DNA of 64,000 bases from Agromyces aureus. GTDB lineage: Bacteria; Actinomycetota; Actinomycetes; Actinomycetales; Microbacteriaceae. Under the pieces are notes generated by a model that worked only from the letters and a program-made list of their open reading frames with translations, ran no database searches and was not told the DNA's origin. Positions 34,928-42,906 of the stretch are shown in pieces (position 1 is the stretch's first letter; each line of letters starts with the position of its first letter). The translations under genes and the position numbers were made by a program. The DNA lies in contig NZ_CP013979.1 in assembly GCF_001660485.1 (NCBI RefSeq), forward strand, positions 3,348,001 through 3,412,000, read 5' to 3'.

Positions 34928-35978
34928 GATTCCGGCTCCCACGGAGCCCACGACGACGGATGCCGCGGCCGACACCTCGACCGCATCGGCACCGGTCGCC
35001 CGCCCCAAGACGACTGGTCTGCACGTCGGCGATGCCAAGCCCGGCGTCGCCAAGGTCGACCCGATCATCGTCGCAGACGGCGTGCGTCGCCAGTTCGGGG
35101 GCCTCACGGCCGTCGACGTCGAGCACCTCGAGATCCCCCGTGGCGCGATCACGGCGCTCATCGGGCCGAACGGTGCGGGCAAGACCACGCTGTTCAACCT
35201 GCTGACCGGGTTCGACAAGCCCAACGAGGGCTCGTGGACCTTCGACGGCCGTTCGCTCTCGGGCGTACCGGCCTTCAAGGTCGCCCGCATGGGCCAGGTG
35301 CGCACGTTCCAGCTCACCAAGGCGCTCGGCCTGCTCACCGTGCTCGACAACATGAAGCTCGGTGCGAAGGGCCAGCGCGGCGAACGCTTCTGGCAGAGCC
35401 TGGTCCCCGCCGCCTGGCGAGGGCAGGACACCCAGATCGAGAAGCGCGCCATGGGGCTGCTGGCGAAGTTCAAGCTCGACGCCAAGGCGGGCGACTTCGC
35501 TGCCAGCCTGTCGGGCGGCCAGCGCAAGCTGCTCGAGATGGCTCGCGCGCTCATGAGCGAGCCCAAGCTCGTCATGCTCGACGAGCCGATGGCCGGCGTC
35601 AACCCGGCGCTCACGCAGTCGCTCCTCGACCACATCCTCGACCTGAAGGACGAGGGCATGACCGTGCTCTTCGTCGAGCACGACATGCACATGGTCCGCC
35701 ACATCGCGGACTGGGTGGTCGTCATGGCCGAGGGCCGCGTGGTCGCCGAGGGCGACCCGTACTCCGTCATGCAGGACCCCGCCGTCATCGACGCCTACCT
35801 CGGCGCGCACCAGGAACTCGACCTCGGTGTCGTGACCGGTCGCGTCACGGCCGAGGAGGCCGACCCGACGACGGATGCCTCGGCATCTACCGCCGTCGAC
35901 GCGGCCGAGCTCGCAAGCGCGGGCACGGCTGAGGCAGAGGCCGAATTCGCCGGCGACAACAAGGAGAAGGACCAGTGA
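34917..35978 (+). CDS. livG: Branched-chain amino-acid ABC transporter ATP-binding protein LivG
   Basis: The 353-residue ATPase has Walker A GPNGAGKTT, the Q-loop region RTFQLTKAL, signature SLSGGQRKLLEMARAL, Walker B LVMLDEPMAGVNP and the H-loop LFVEHDMHMV. It carries an unusual N-terminal tail of about 55 residues rich in Ala/Thr/Pro, and a C-terminal acidic Ala/Glu tail of about 50 residues; LivG is usually 255-285 residues. TTG 34917 is the start because AAGGAG lies 7 nt before it, within the end of livM. Its stop overlaps the GTG of livF. Confidence 0.93.
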   Translation: MSSEIPAPTEPTTTDAAADTSTASAPVARPKTTGLHVGDAKPGVAKVDPIIVADGVRRQFGGLTAVDVEHLEIPRGAITALIGPNGAGKTTLFNLLTGFDKPNEGSWTFDGRSLSGVPAFKVARMGQVRTFQLTKALGLLTVLDNMKLGAKGQRGERFWQSLVPAAWRGQDTQIEKRAMGLLAKFKLDAKAGDFAASLSGGQRKLLEMARALMSEPKLVMLDEPMAGVNPALTQSLLDHILDLKDEGMTVLFVEHDMHMVRHIADWVVVMAEGRVVAEGDPYSVMQDPAVIDAYLGAHQELDLGVVTGRVTAEEADPTTDASASTAVDAAELASAGTAEAEAEFAGDNKEKDQ

Positions 35979-36715
35979 GCAACGCGACTGCGACCACCAC
36001 GCCCGTCGTCTTCGTCGACGACGTGCACGCCGGCTACCTGCCGGGCGTCAACATCCTGAACGGATGCTCCCTCGTCGCCGAGCAGGGCGAACTCATCGGC
36101 ATCATCGGCCCGAACGGCGCCGGCAAGTCGACGCTGCTGAAGGCGATCTTCGGTCAGGTCAACGTCCGACAGGGCACGGTCTCGCTTCAGGGCGAGGACA
36201 TCACCGGCCTCAAGGCGAACAAGCTCGTGGCACGCGGCGTGGGGTTCATCCCCCAGACCAACAACGTGTTCCCGAGTCTGACCATCGAAGAGAACCTGCA
36301 GATGGGGCTGTTCCAGAACCCCGGCATCTACAAGGAGCGCCTCGAGTTCGTCACGGGGATCTTCTCGGAGCTGGGCAAGCGCCTCAAGCAGCGCGCCGGC
36401 TCGCTCTCGGGCGGTGAGCGGCAGATGGTCGCCATGAGCCGCGCGCTCATGATGGACCCGAAGGTGCTGCTGCTCGACGAGCCCTCGGCCGGCCTGTCGC
36501 CCGTGCGTCAGGACGAGGCGTTCATCCGCGTCTCCGAGATCAACAAGGCGGGCGTGACCTGCATCATGGTCGAGCAGAACGCCAGGCGCTGCCTGCAGAT
36601 CTGCGACCGCGGCTATGTGCTCGACCAGGGCCGCGACGCCTACACGGGCACCGGGCGCGAACTGCTGAACGATCCGAAGGTCACCGAGCTGTACCTCGGC
36701 ACGCTCGGCACCTGA
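35975..36715 (+). CDS. livF: Branched-chain amino-acid ABC transporter ATP-binding protein LivF
   Basis: The 246-residue ATPase completes the LivGF pair: Walker A GPNGAGKST, VGFIPQTNNVFPSLTIEENLQMG, signature SLSGGERQMVAMSRAL, Walker B VLLLDEPSAGLSP and H-loop-like MVEQNARRCLQI. Gln in place of the switch His is normal in LivF. GTG 35975 overlaps the livG stop (GTGA). It ends the operon, followed by a GCAA-loop hairpin. Confidence 0.95.
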   Translation: MSNATATTTPVVFVDDVHAGYLPGVNILNGCSLVAEQGELIGIIGPNGAGKSTLLKAIFGQVNVRQGTVSLQGEDITGLKANKLVARGVGFIPQTNNVFPSLTIEENLQMGLFQNPGIYKERLEFVTGIFSELGKRLKQRAGSLSGGERQMVAMSRALMMDPKVLLLDEPSAGLSPVRQDEAFIRVSEINKAGVTCIMVEQNARRCLQICDRGYVLDQGRDAYTGTGRELLNDPKVTELYLGTLGT

Positions 36716-36739
36716 CCGGCGCCGACAGCACCACGAACA

Positions 36740-36771
36740 GGGCGGGTCCTCGCGCAAGCGAGGGCCCGCCC
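36740..36771 (+). terminator. Terminator of livHMGF
   Basis: A 14-bp stem with one G-U pair (36740-36753 with 36758-36771) closes a GCAA tetraloop 24 nt after the livF stop. Confidence 0.8.
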
Positions 36772-37256
36772 TTCGGCGTTCGGCGGCGACCGGAGGCATG
36801 ACCTCCGGCGTTGTCGGTGAGCGGATGCTCGGCCTTGTCCGGACCGAACCGGACCCAGCCGTGGCACACCCGTGGTCCTCCGTTGCGGCGGGCCCATGGG
36901 GGGCCCGGGGAACTGATCTGCGTCGCGCCCGGGCGCGCGACCGCCCACCCGCGCGATATCTGGGCCGCACCGCACCAAGATCTGCGCACCGAGAGGCCCC
37001 GTCCTGTCGGATGGGAGCGAAGGTTGCCCCATTGGCTGACACCTCGCGAACCGCCTGCGGCGCGCCGCAGCATCAGGCCGTGCGCACCCGGTCGTGCCGA
37101 GGCGCCGCGGCCCGCGTCCGCGCGGAGGGCGACCCTGTGGGCGGCGCACACGCAGCGCGGTGAGCGCTCGCGCACGCGGCAAGGCCTGCCACCCGCAATC
37201 CGAGAGCGGGAGCACACGCGCGCGGGCGCACAGACCCGTGTTTCGGGCACGCAGAA
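36772..37256. other. 485-bp gene-free region between livF and livK terminators
   Basis: Open frames on both strands here have no recognisable family, no ribosome sites and irregular composition, so I call none. Several compact hairpins occur near the left side: CCGGAGG/CCTCCGG (36790-36808), GTCCGG/CCGGAC (about 36837-36854) and GGGCCC/GGGCCC near 36892-36908. No known RNA class was recognised. Confidence 0.4.
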
Positions 37257-37282
37257 GGGCCCCGGTCCGAAGACCGGGGCCC
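37257..37282 (-). terminator. Terminator of livK
   Basis: An 11-bp perfect stem (GGGCCCCGGTC with its complement) closes a 4-nt loop 35 nt downstream of the livK stop on the minus strand. Confidence 0.75.
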
Positions 37283-37316
37283 CTCCGCTGACTACTGCGT
37301 TCGGACTACTCGGGAA

Positions 37317-38603
37317 TCAACCCTCGTAGGCGACGTAGTTGTTGTCCTCGCCGTACTGGTAGATGCCGATCGACGCCTCGGTCGGGTCGCCGACCTCGTC
37401 GAACGTGATCGGGCCGGAGATGCCGTCGTAGTCGGCCGTGCCGCCACCGACGATGATGTCAGCGCACTCGGCGTAGGTCGAGCACTTCTCGCCGTCACCC
37501 GAACCACCCGAGACCTCCTGCAGCTTCGCAGCGATGTCGGCCGAGTCGGTCGAGTTCGCGGCGAGCGCTGCGAGCGCCAGCAGGACGGTCGCGTCGAAGG
37601 ACTCGGCAGCGTAGCTGTAGTCCTCGAGCGGGGGCGTGCCTTCTTCTTCGAGGAAGGCGTCGAGCTCACCGGTGAACGCCGAGATCGAGTCGATCGTCAG
37701 GCCCGGCAGCGTGCCCTTGGCACCCGTGAGGGAACCGGCGGGGAACGCGTCGGCGAAGTTCTTCAGGTTGCCGTCGACGAAGTAGAGCTTGTCGGCCGGG
37801 AATGCCCCGAAGAGGCTGGGGAGGATGGTCGAGACCTCGTCGAACGTCACCAGTGCGATGGCGTCGGGGTCGGCCGCGAGGACCTCGCTGATCTGGGCGT
37901 CGAACGTCGTGTCACCCGTGTTGTACGTGGGTGCTGCGACGACCTCGCCACCGGCTGCCTCGAAGGCCTCGGTGACGTACTTCGCCAGGCCGGTGCCGTA
38001 CGAGTCGTTCAGCACGATCAGGCCGAGCGTCTGGTTGCCGTCTTCGGCGATCAGGTTGCCGAGGACTTCGCCCTGGAGCACGTCGGACGGAGCCGTACGG
38101 AAGTACAGGCCGTTGTCGTCGTACGTGGTGAACGCGTCGGACGTGTTGGCCGGCGAGAACTGGATGACGCCCGCACCAACGACCTGGTCGATGAACTGGA
38201 GCGAGGTGCCCGACGAGGCCGCGCCGATGATGGCCGAGACGTCTTCGCCGAGGAGGCGGGGGATCTCGGTCTCGTAGGCCTTGTTGTCGGTGTCGCCGGA
38301 GTCGCCATAGACGACGTCGAGGCTGAGCCCGGTGTCGGCGGTGGCGGCGTTGATCTGCGACGTCGCGTAGGCGACACCGGCCTCTTCGGGCGGGCCGAGG
38401 AATGCGAGGTTACCGGTCTGCGGCAGAGCCGTACCGATGGTGAGGGCCAGCTCGTCGCGCTGGCCCGAGCTGTCGCCCGATCCGGAATCGGTCTCGCCGC
38501 TCGCGCAGGCGGAGAGGAGAAGGGCGCTCGTCGCGGCGACCGCGACACCTGCCCAGACCTTGCCGCGCGAACGAGCGGGTCGGGACGTGCCGAATACGCT
38601 CAT
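37317..38603 (-). CDS. livK: Branched-chain amino-acid ABC transporter substrate-binding lipoprotein
   Basis: The 428-residue protein is an extracellular lipoprotein: an Arg-rich start, hydrophobic core and lipobox LLLSAC with Cys at about residue 33, then a Gly/Ser-rich linker. The type 1 periplasmic-binding fold follows: LTIGTALPQTGNLAFLGPPEEAGVAYA, DVSAIIGAASSGTS, VIQFSPANTSDAFT, GLIVLNDSYGTGLAKY. It should deliver leucine, isoleucine, valine or related amino acids to LivHMGF, but it lies on the opposite strand facing the end of that operon and has its own promoter. AAGGAG precedes ATG 38603 by about 6 nt. Confidence 0.94.
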   Translation of the reverse strand: MSVFGTSRPARSRGKVWAGVAVAATSALLLSACASGETDSGSGDSSGQRDELALTIGTALPQTGNLAFLGPPEEAGVAYATSQINAATADTGLSLDVVYGDSGDTDNKAYETEIPRLLGEDVSAIIGAASSGTSLQFIDQVVGAGVIQFSPANTSDAFTTYDDNGLYFRTAPSDVLQGEVLGNLIAEDGNQTLGLIVLNDSYGTGLAKYVTEAFEAAGGEVVAAPTYNTGDTTFDAQISEVLAADPDAIALVTFDEVSTILPSLFGAFPADKLYFVDGNLKNFADAFPAGSLTGAKGTLPGLTIDSISAFTGELDAFLEEEGTPPLEDYSYAAESFDATVLLALAALAANSTDSADIAAKLQEVSGGSGDGEKCSTYAECADIIVGGGTADYDGISGPITFDEVGDPTEASIGIYQYGEDNNYVAYEG

Positions 38604-38666
38604 GTTGCTCCTTGGGACTGAAGGAAATGTGGTTCACACCGGCGGGCTGAGGCTCGCCGTTCTGTC

Positions 38667-38694
38667 ACAGTATTCGGCGAGCGGCCCTGTGCAA
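38667..38694 (-). promoter_or_regulatory. Candidate livK promoter
   Basis: TTGCAC (38689-38694) and TACTGT (38667-38672) stand 16 bp apart on the minus strand, about 64 nt before ATG 38603. I saw nothing else in the remainder of the livK-rarD gap (38604-38887). Confidence 0.4.
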
Positions 38695-38887
38695 AGTAAT
38701 CCCGGTCACAACCCGATAACACTGTCTGAAGTGTTACCTCACCGTCACATTCCGTCCGTTCCAAGGCCTTTTCACGCACGATTCCACCGTTCACGCACAC
38801 TCCGACCACCCCGATTCGGGGGTGGATGGAGCGGAGGGATGACGCACGGTGACGGCCCGCTCGACGCTGCGCCGCGGCATCCGTCGC

Positions 38888-39859
38888 TCAGGTGAGGTCG
38901 GCGACCTGCCGCCGGGCCGCTCGCGCACCACGGACCAGGTCGAACGTGAGCACGATGAGCGCGACCCAGACGAGACCGAAGCCGACCCACCGCTCGGGCG
39001 GCATCGGCTCCTGCAGCACAACGACCCCGACGAGGAACTGGATGAACGGCGCGAAGTACTGGATGAATCCCATGTAGATGAGCGGCAGGCGCCGTGCCGC
39101 AGCCGCGAACAGGAGCAGCGGCACGGCCGTGATCGCGCCGGCGCAGAGGAGCAGCACCGTGTGCCACGTTCCGTACGCCCCGAGCGACAGGCCCGACGTC
39201 GAGCCGACCACGACGAGGATGACCACGGCGATCGGCGTGAGCCACGCCGTCTCGAGCGTCAGGCCCGACACCGCATCGACCTTCGGCCCGACGCGCTTCT
39301 TGATGAGCCCGTACGTTCCGAACGAGAACGCCAGCACGAGCGCGATCCACGGCGGTTGGCCGTACCCGATGGCGAGCACGACGACCGCGACGATGGAGAT
39401 GCCGACCGCGACCCACTGCGTGGCGTTCAGGCGCTCACGCAGCACCAGGACGCCGAGGAACACCGTCACGATCGGATTGATGAAGTACCCGAGTGCCGCC
39501 TCGACGACCTGCCCCGAGACCGTCGCGTAGACGTACGTCTGCCAGTTGACGTAGATGAGCGCGCCCGCGAGGCCCATGGTGAGGACGATGCGGCGATCGC
39601 GGAGGAGCACGAAGAACGGGCGCCATGCACGCGTCACGGCGAGCAGGAGCGCGCAGAACACGAGGGAGAGCACGACGCGCCATCCGACGATCTCGAACGG
39701 CCCGGACGGCGCGAGCGCGATGAAGTAGATCGGCAGGAAGCCCCACAGCACGTATGAGCTGATCGCGAAGGCCAGGCCCTGCCGGCTGACCCCGCCGGTC
39801 TTCGAGGCCGTTGCGGCGATCGTCGGGCCGGTGCTCGTGGGGTCGGTGCTGGAGGTCAC
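38888..39859 (-). CDS. rarD: EamA-family permease RarD
   Basis: The 323-residue transporter has ten hydrophobic helices in two EamA repeats. RarD features include FAISSYVLWGFLPIYFIAL, EIVGWRVVLSLVFC, INWQTYVYA-type VNWQTYVYATVSGQVVEAALGYFINPIVTVFLGVLVLRERL and FIQYFAPFIQFLVGV. RarD proteins are drug/metabolite exporters linked to chloramphenicol sensitivity in other bacteria; the substrate here is unknown. GTG 39859 is 6 nt after TACGGT, so the transcript should be leaderless. Single gene. Confidence 0.92.
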   Translation of the reverse strand: MTSSTDPTSTGPTIAATASKTGGVSRQGLAFAISSYVLWGFLPIYFIALAPSGPFEIVGWRVVLSLVFCALLLAVTRAWRPFFVLLRDRRIVLTMGLAGALIYVNWQTYVYATVSGQVVEAALGYFINPIVTVFLGVLVLRERLNATQWVAVGISIVAVVVLAIGYGQPPWIALVLAFSFGTYGLIKKRVGPKVDAVSGLTLETAWLTPIAVVILVVVGSTSGLSLGAYGTWHTVLLLCAGAITAVPLLLFAAAARRLPLIYMGFIQYFAPFIQFLVGVVVLQEPMPPERWVGFGLVWVALIVLTFDLVRGARAARRQVADLT

Positions 39860-39865
39860 CGGTCA

Positions 39866-39871
39866 ACCGTA
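39866..39871 (-). promoter_or_regulatory. Leaderless -10 box of rarD
   Basis: TACGGT ends 6 nt before GTG 39859. Confidence 0.5.
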
Positions 39872-40017
39872 CGCCCGGGCTTCGACGCCGCGGTGCGGCG
39901 GGGCTGCCGTCCTTCGACGAGATCCGGTCTCGGAGGGGAGGAGCACTGCCGACCAGCCATGGCTCGACGGCTCGGGCACGCGAGCCGAGCCCGGACGTGA
40001 CGACGCCCGGACACGAC

Positions 40018-40049
40018 GAGGCCCGGACGCCATTCGGCATCCGGGCCTC
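40018..40049 (-). terminator. Terminator of groES
   Basis: GAGGCCCGGA (40018-40027) pairs with TCCGGGCCTC (40040-40049), with an inner GCC/GGC pair, starting 17 nt after the groES stop. Confidence 0.75.
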
Positions 40050-40065
40050 GGAAGTGCGGGTCGAC

Positions 40066-40362
40066 TCAGCGGACGACGACCGCGAGCACGTCGCGAGCCG
40101 ACAGGACGAGGAAGTCCTCGCCTGCGAACTTGACCTCGGTGCCGCCGTACTTCGAGTAGATCACCTTGTCGCCGACGGCCACGTCGAGCGGAACACGGTT
40201 GCCGTTGTCATCGATGCGACCGGGGCCCACGGCCACGACCTCGCCCTCCTGGGGCTTCTCCTTGGCGGTGTCGGGGATGACCAGACCGGATGCGGTGGTC
40301 TGCTCTGCCTCGACCTGCTTGATGACGATGCGATCCTCGAGCGGCTTGATGGAAACCGACAC
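40066..40362 (-). CDS. groES: Co-chaperonin GroES
   Basis: The 98-residue protein is the lid of the GroEL chaperonin. It shows [43 protein letters not shown] with the mobile loop, [18 protein letters not shown] and a final [15 protein letters not shown] 40362 follows AAGGGG. groEL is not next to it; the next gene downstream is rarD, behind a terminator. Two CIRCE-type HrcA operators lie directly upstream, so heat-shock control by HrcA is expected. Confidence 0.97.
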   Translation of the reverse strand: MSVSIKPLEDRIVIKQVEAEQTTASGLVIPDTAKEKPQEGEVVAVGPGRIDDNGNRVPLDVAVGDKVIYSKYGGTEVKFAGEDFLVLSARDVLAVVVR

Positions 40363-40407
40363 GGTTCACCCCTTCTGTAGATGAGAAACTGTCTCGATGA
40401 AGACTGG

Positions 40408-40434
40408 TTAGCAGCCTCAGAGCGAGAGTGCTAA
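40408..40434. promoter_or_regulatory. CIRCE operator 1 (one degenerate arm)
   Basis: TTAGCAGCC-N9-GAGTGCTAA. The right arm is the exact HrcA consensus; the left arm keeps TTAGCA. It starts 46 bp upstream of groES. Confidence 0.8.
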
Positions 40435-40452
40435 ATCGAGTCTAGGCGCGAT

Positions 40453-40479
40453 TTGGCACTCGTGCAACGTGAGTGCCAA
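40453..40479. promoter_or_regulatory. CIRCE-like operator 2 (perfect inverted repeat)
   Basis: TTGGCACTC-N9-GAGTGCCAA, perfectly symmetrical, differing from the HrcA consensus by one base per arm. Its right arm occupies the expected -35 position of the divergent methyltransferase promoter. Confidence 0.8.
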
Positions 40480-40497
40480 CCCTGTCGGGCAGGGTGC

Positions 40498-40503
40498 TAG
40501 CGT
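40498..40503 (+). promoter_or_regulatory. Leaderless -10 box of THUMP-like methyltransferase gene
   Basis: TAGCGT ends 6 nt before GTG 40510. Confidence 0.5.
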
Positions 40504-40509
40504 GGCCGG

Positions 40510-41715
40510 GTGGACCGCGCCGAGCTCGTCGAACTGCTCTCTCCCGAGGGGCTGCGGCTGCTCGACTCGCTGCCCGAGTGGCAGGCGAAGACCGACATCG
40601 TCGCCGCCGTCTCCGACCTGCGCCGTCAGGGGCACTCCCCCTCCCTCGTGGCCGCCGTGCTGACGCAGTCGAGGCTGCGCGCCAAGGCGCGCGCGAAGTT
40701 CGGCGAGTTCTCGACGCGCATGCTCTTCACCGAGGCGGGCCTCGAGCAGGCCACGCGCCTGCGGGTCGCCGCGCTGCACGCCGGGCGCTTCGCGCGCGCC
40801 GGCATCCGCCACGTGGCCGACCTGGGCTGCGGCATCGGCGGCGACTCGCTCGCCCTCGCGGCCGTCGACCTCGAGGTCACCGCCGCCGAGGCCGACGAGG
40901 TCACCGCCACGATCGCCGCCTTCAACCTCGCGCCGTTCGAGCAGGCGCGCGTGCTGCACACCACCGCCGAAGAGGTCCACCTCGGCGGCATCGGCGGCGC
41001 CTGGCTCGACCCCGCCCGTCGGGTCACGAGCGGCGGGCGCACACGCAGGCTCTCGGATGCCGCGGACTACACGCCGAGCCTCGACTTCGCGTTCGGGCTG
41101 GCCGACCGCCTGGCCGTCGGCGTGAAGCTCGGCCCCGGCACGGACCGCGGCGTGATCCCGGTCGACGCCGAGGCGCAGTGGATCTCGGTCGGCGGCGACG
41201 TCGTCGAACTCGGCGTCTGGTTCGGCGCCGTCGCCCGGCCCGGCGTCCGCCGTGCCGCACTCGTCGTCGGCGAGCAGGGCGCCGACGAGCTCACCGCCTC
41301 GGCCGACAGCGAGGACGCGCCCGTCGGCCCGCTCGGCGACTATCTCTACGAACCCGACGGCGCGGTCATCCGCGCCAGACTCATCGGCGACCTCGCCAGG
41401 GCGCACGGCGCGTGGATGCTCTCCGACGGCATCGCCTACCTCACCGGCGACACGGCCTTCCAGTCGCCGTTCGCGCAGGGGTTCCGCGTGATCGAGCGCC
41501 TGCCCGCAGACGAACGCCAGCTGCGTCAGGCCCTGCGCGCCCGCGGCATCGGCACGCTCGAGATCAAGAAGCGCGGCATCGACATCGACCCCGCCGTGCT
41601 CCGCACGAAGCTCAAGCTGCAGGGCGCGGCATCCGGGACCCTCGTGATGACCCGCGAAGAGGGCCGGCACGTCGCGCTGCTCGTCGAACGACTGCCGCGC
41701 GACGCCGCTCACTGA
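40510..41715 (+). CDS. SAM-dependent methyltransferase with THUMP-like C-terminal domain
   Basis: The 401-residue protein has an N-terminal helical region (residues 1-95), a class I methyltransferase motif I VADLGCGIGGDSLALA near residue 105, AAEADEVTATIAAFN (motif II-like), a catalytic-region AWLDPARR, and a C-terminal THUMP-like domain with ARGIGTLEIKKRGIDIDPAVLRTKLKLQG. The family is thought to act on RNA or a related substrate; the target is unknown. GTG 40510 is fixed by TAGCGT 6 nt before it. The promoter lies in the groES control region, 30 bp from a CIRCE-like site, so HrcA may affect it too. Confidence 0.85.
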   Translation: MDRAELVELLSPEGLRLLDSLPEWQAKTDIVAAVSDLRRQGHSPSLVAAVLTQSRLRAKARAKFGEFSTRMLFTEAGLEQATRLRVAALHAGRFARAGIRHVADLGCGIGGDSLALAAVDLEVTAAEADEVTATIAAFNLAPFEQARVLHTTAEEVHLGGIGGAWLDPARRVTSGGRTRRLSDAADYTPSLDFAFGLADRLAVGVKLGPGTDRGVIPVDAEAQWISVGGDVVELGVWFGAVARPGVRRAALVVGEQGADELTASADSEDAPVGPLGDYLYEPDGAVIRARLIGDLARAHGAWMLSDGIAYLTGDTAFQSPFAQGFRVIERLPADERQLRQALRARGIGTLEIKKRGIDIDPAVLRTKLKLQGAASGTLVMTREEGRHVALLVERLPRDAAH

Positions 41716-41725
41716 ACAGCGGCGC

Positions 41726-42256
41726 TCAGATCTGCAGCGTGCCGAACACGATCGCGTAGTAGCCGATCCACACGGCAGAGAACACGAGGCCGCCGACCCC
41801 CGTGCCGATGGCGACGAACGCGAGCGTTCGCCCGGTCTCCTCACGGCGCAGGCCCAGCACGCCGAAGATGATCGCCGCGATCGAGAGCGGCAGCATCCAG
41901 CCGACGAAGAGCGAGGCGGCTGCGCCGATGATGCCGAGCACGGCGCCGACCCAGCTGTAGACCCGGCGCTGCGTCTCCTCTTCTTCGACCTCGTCGGATG
42001 CCTCGGCGTACGCCTCGGGTCGGTGCACGATGAGCAGCTGGCCGGTCGGCACGGTGCGCAGTTCCCCCGTGTCGAGCGGCATGTCCCATTTTCGCGATGC
42101 GACGGCCATCGGCACGGGTGCCCCCTCGGACGACGGAGCTGCGGCGCGGAGCTCCGACTCGTCGATCGGCCGCGCGGGCACGTCGGCCCCGGACGCCGCT
42201 CGCGGGGCATCCGGAACCGAACGTGGCCGCAGCGGTTCGTCTGGGGGCAGGGTCAT
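41726..42256 (-). CDS. DUF4190-like membrane protein 3
   Basis: The 176-residue protein has a long polar, Pro/Glu-rich cytoplasmic region (1-95) followed by two hydrophobic segments around residues 100-135 and 147-172, with VYSWVGAVLGIIGAAASLFVGWMLPLSIAAIIFGVLGLRREETGRTLAFVAIGTGVGGLVFSAVWIGYY (the usual DUF4190 double helix pattern, here less canonical). ATG 42256 lies 4 nt after the stop of the preceding DUF4190 gene, forming an operon of three. Function unknown; it ends 10 bp from the convergent methyltransferase gene. Confidence 0.7.
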   Translation of the reverse strand: MTLPPDEPLRPRSVPDAPRAASGADVPARPIDESELRAAAPSSEGAPVPMAVASRKWDMPLDTGELRTVPTGQLLIVHRPEAYAEASDEVEEEETQRRVYSWVGAVLGIIGAAASLFVGWMLPLSIAAIIFGVLGLRREETGRTLAFVAIGTGVGGLVFSAVWIGYYAIVFGTLQI

Positions 42257-42260
42257 GCGA

Positions 42261-42878
42261 TCAGTAGTAGTACGAGCTCGACGAGCCGAAGACCAGCGCC
42301 CAGAACAGCAGGGAGATCAGGCCGATCGCGACGCCCACGAACCCGAGGATCATGCCGGTGAGCCACATGCCCTTCGCCGCGGGCTCGCGCTTGCGGCCGA
42401 TGAAGCCGAGCACGACCGCCGCCGCGGGGATGAAGAGCTGCATGACACCGCCCACGAAGGGGATGAACACGACGAAGAAGCCCACGAGGCCGACGATGCC
42501 CGCGATGAGCGAGATCAGGCTGTAGACGGGCGTCGGCTTGGCGGGCCCGGCAGGCGCGTACGGCGAGCCGGCCGCAGCGACCGGAGCTCCGTACGCGGCG
42601 GGCGGTGCGGGCGGCGGCACCGGCGCGCCGTAGGCCGGCGCGGCGGGAGGCTGCGTCCCGTAGAGCTGCGGCGCCTCCGCGGCCGGCGGAACCGGCGCCG
42701 AGTACGCGGGCGGCTCGGGCGCTGCGGGCGGCTCGGGCGCGGCGGGCGGCTCGGGCGCTGCGGGCGGCTCGGGCGCTGCCGGCGGCTCGGGTGCGCTCGG
42801 GACCTCGGGAGCCGCCGGTAAGTCGGGAATCGAGGCCGAGGGTTCGGTGCCGTCGGCGGGAGTCTTCGGATCGCTCAT
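42261..42878 (-). CDS. DUF4190-like membrane protein 2 with Pro/Ala/Glu repeats
   Basis: The 205-residue protein has an N-terminal half made of PEPPAA repeats (five six-residue units, residues about 25-60) and a Pro/Ala/Tyr-rich stretch, then a DUF4190 double-helix domain (SLISLIAGIVGLVGFFVVFIPFVGGVMQLFIPAAAVVLGFIGRKR and GMWLTGMILGFVGVAIGLISLLFWALVFG) ending with SSSSYYY. The disordered half probably faces the cytoplasm. ATG 42878 follows GGAAGG. Its repeats come from an 18-bp DNA repeat near 42715-42790. Function unknown. Confidence 0.78.
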   Translation of the reverse strand: MSDPKTPADGTEPSASIPDLPAAPEVPSAPEPPAAPEPPAAPEPPAAPEPPAAPEPPAYSAPVPPAAEAPQLYGTQPPAAPAYGAPVPPPAPPAAYGAPVAAAGSPYAPAGPAKPTPVYSLISLIAGIVGLVGFFVVFIPFVGGVMQLFIPAAAVVLGFIGRKREPAAKGMWLTGMILGFVGVAIGLISLLFWALVFGSSSSYYY

Positions 42879-42906
42879 GAGTCGGCCTTCCGTGATGAGA
42901 GGTGGA

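Noticed and set aside
32723..35788. 1021-codon open frame antisense to livH, livM and livG
   Set aside because: A shadow frame of GC-rich coding DNA; the sense genes have full family motifs, and the antisense product is Glu/Arg/Asp/His low complexity with no domain.
36681..37329. Open frames of 172-191 codons between livF and livK
   Set aside because: Present on both strands, overlapping terminators, Arg/Pro/Ala-rich, no RBS and no family.
42715..42790. Tandem 18-bp repeats resembling a CRISPR or VNTR
   Set aside because: There are no spacers; the units encode PEPPAA in a DUF4190-type protein.
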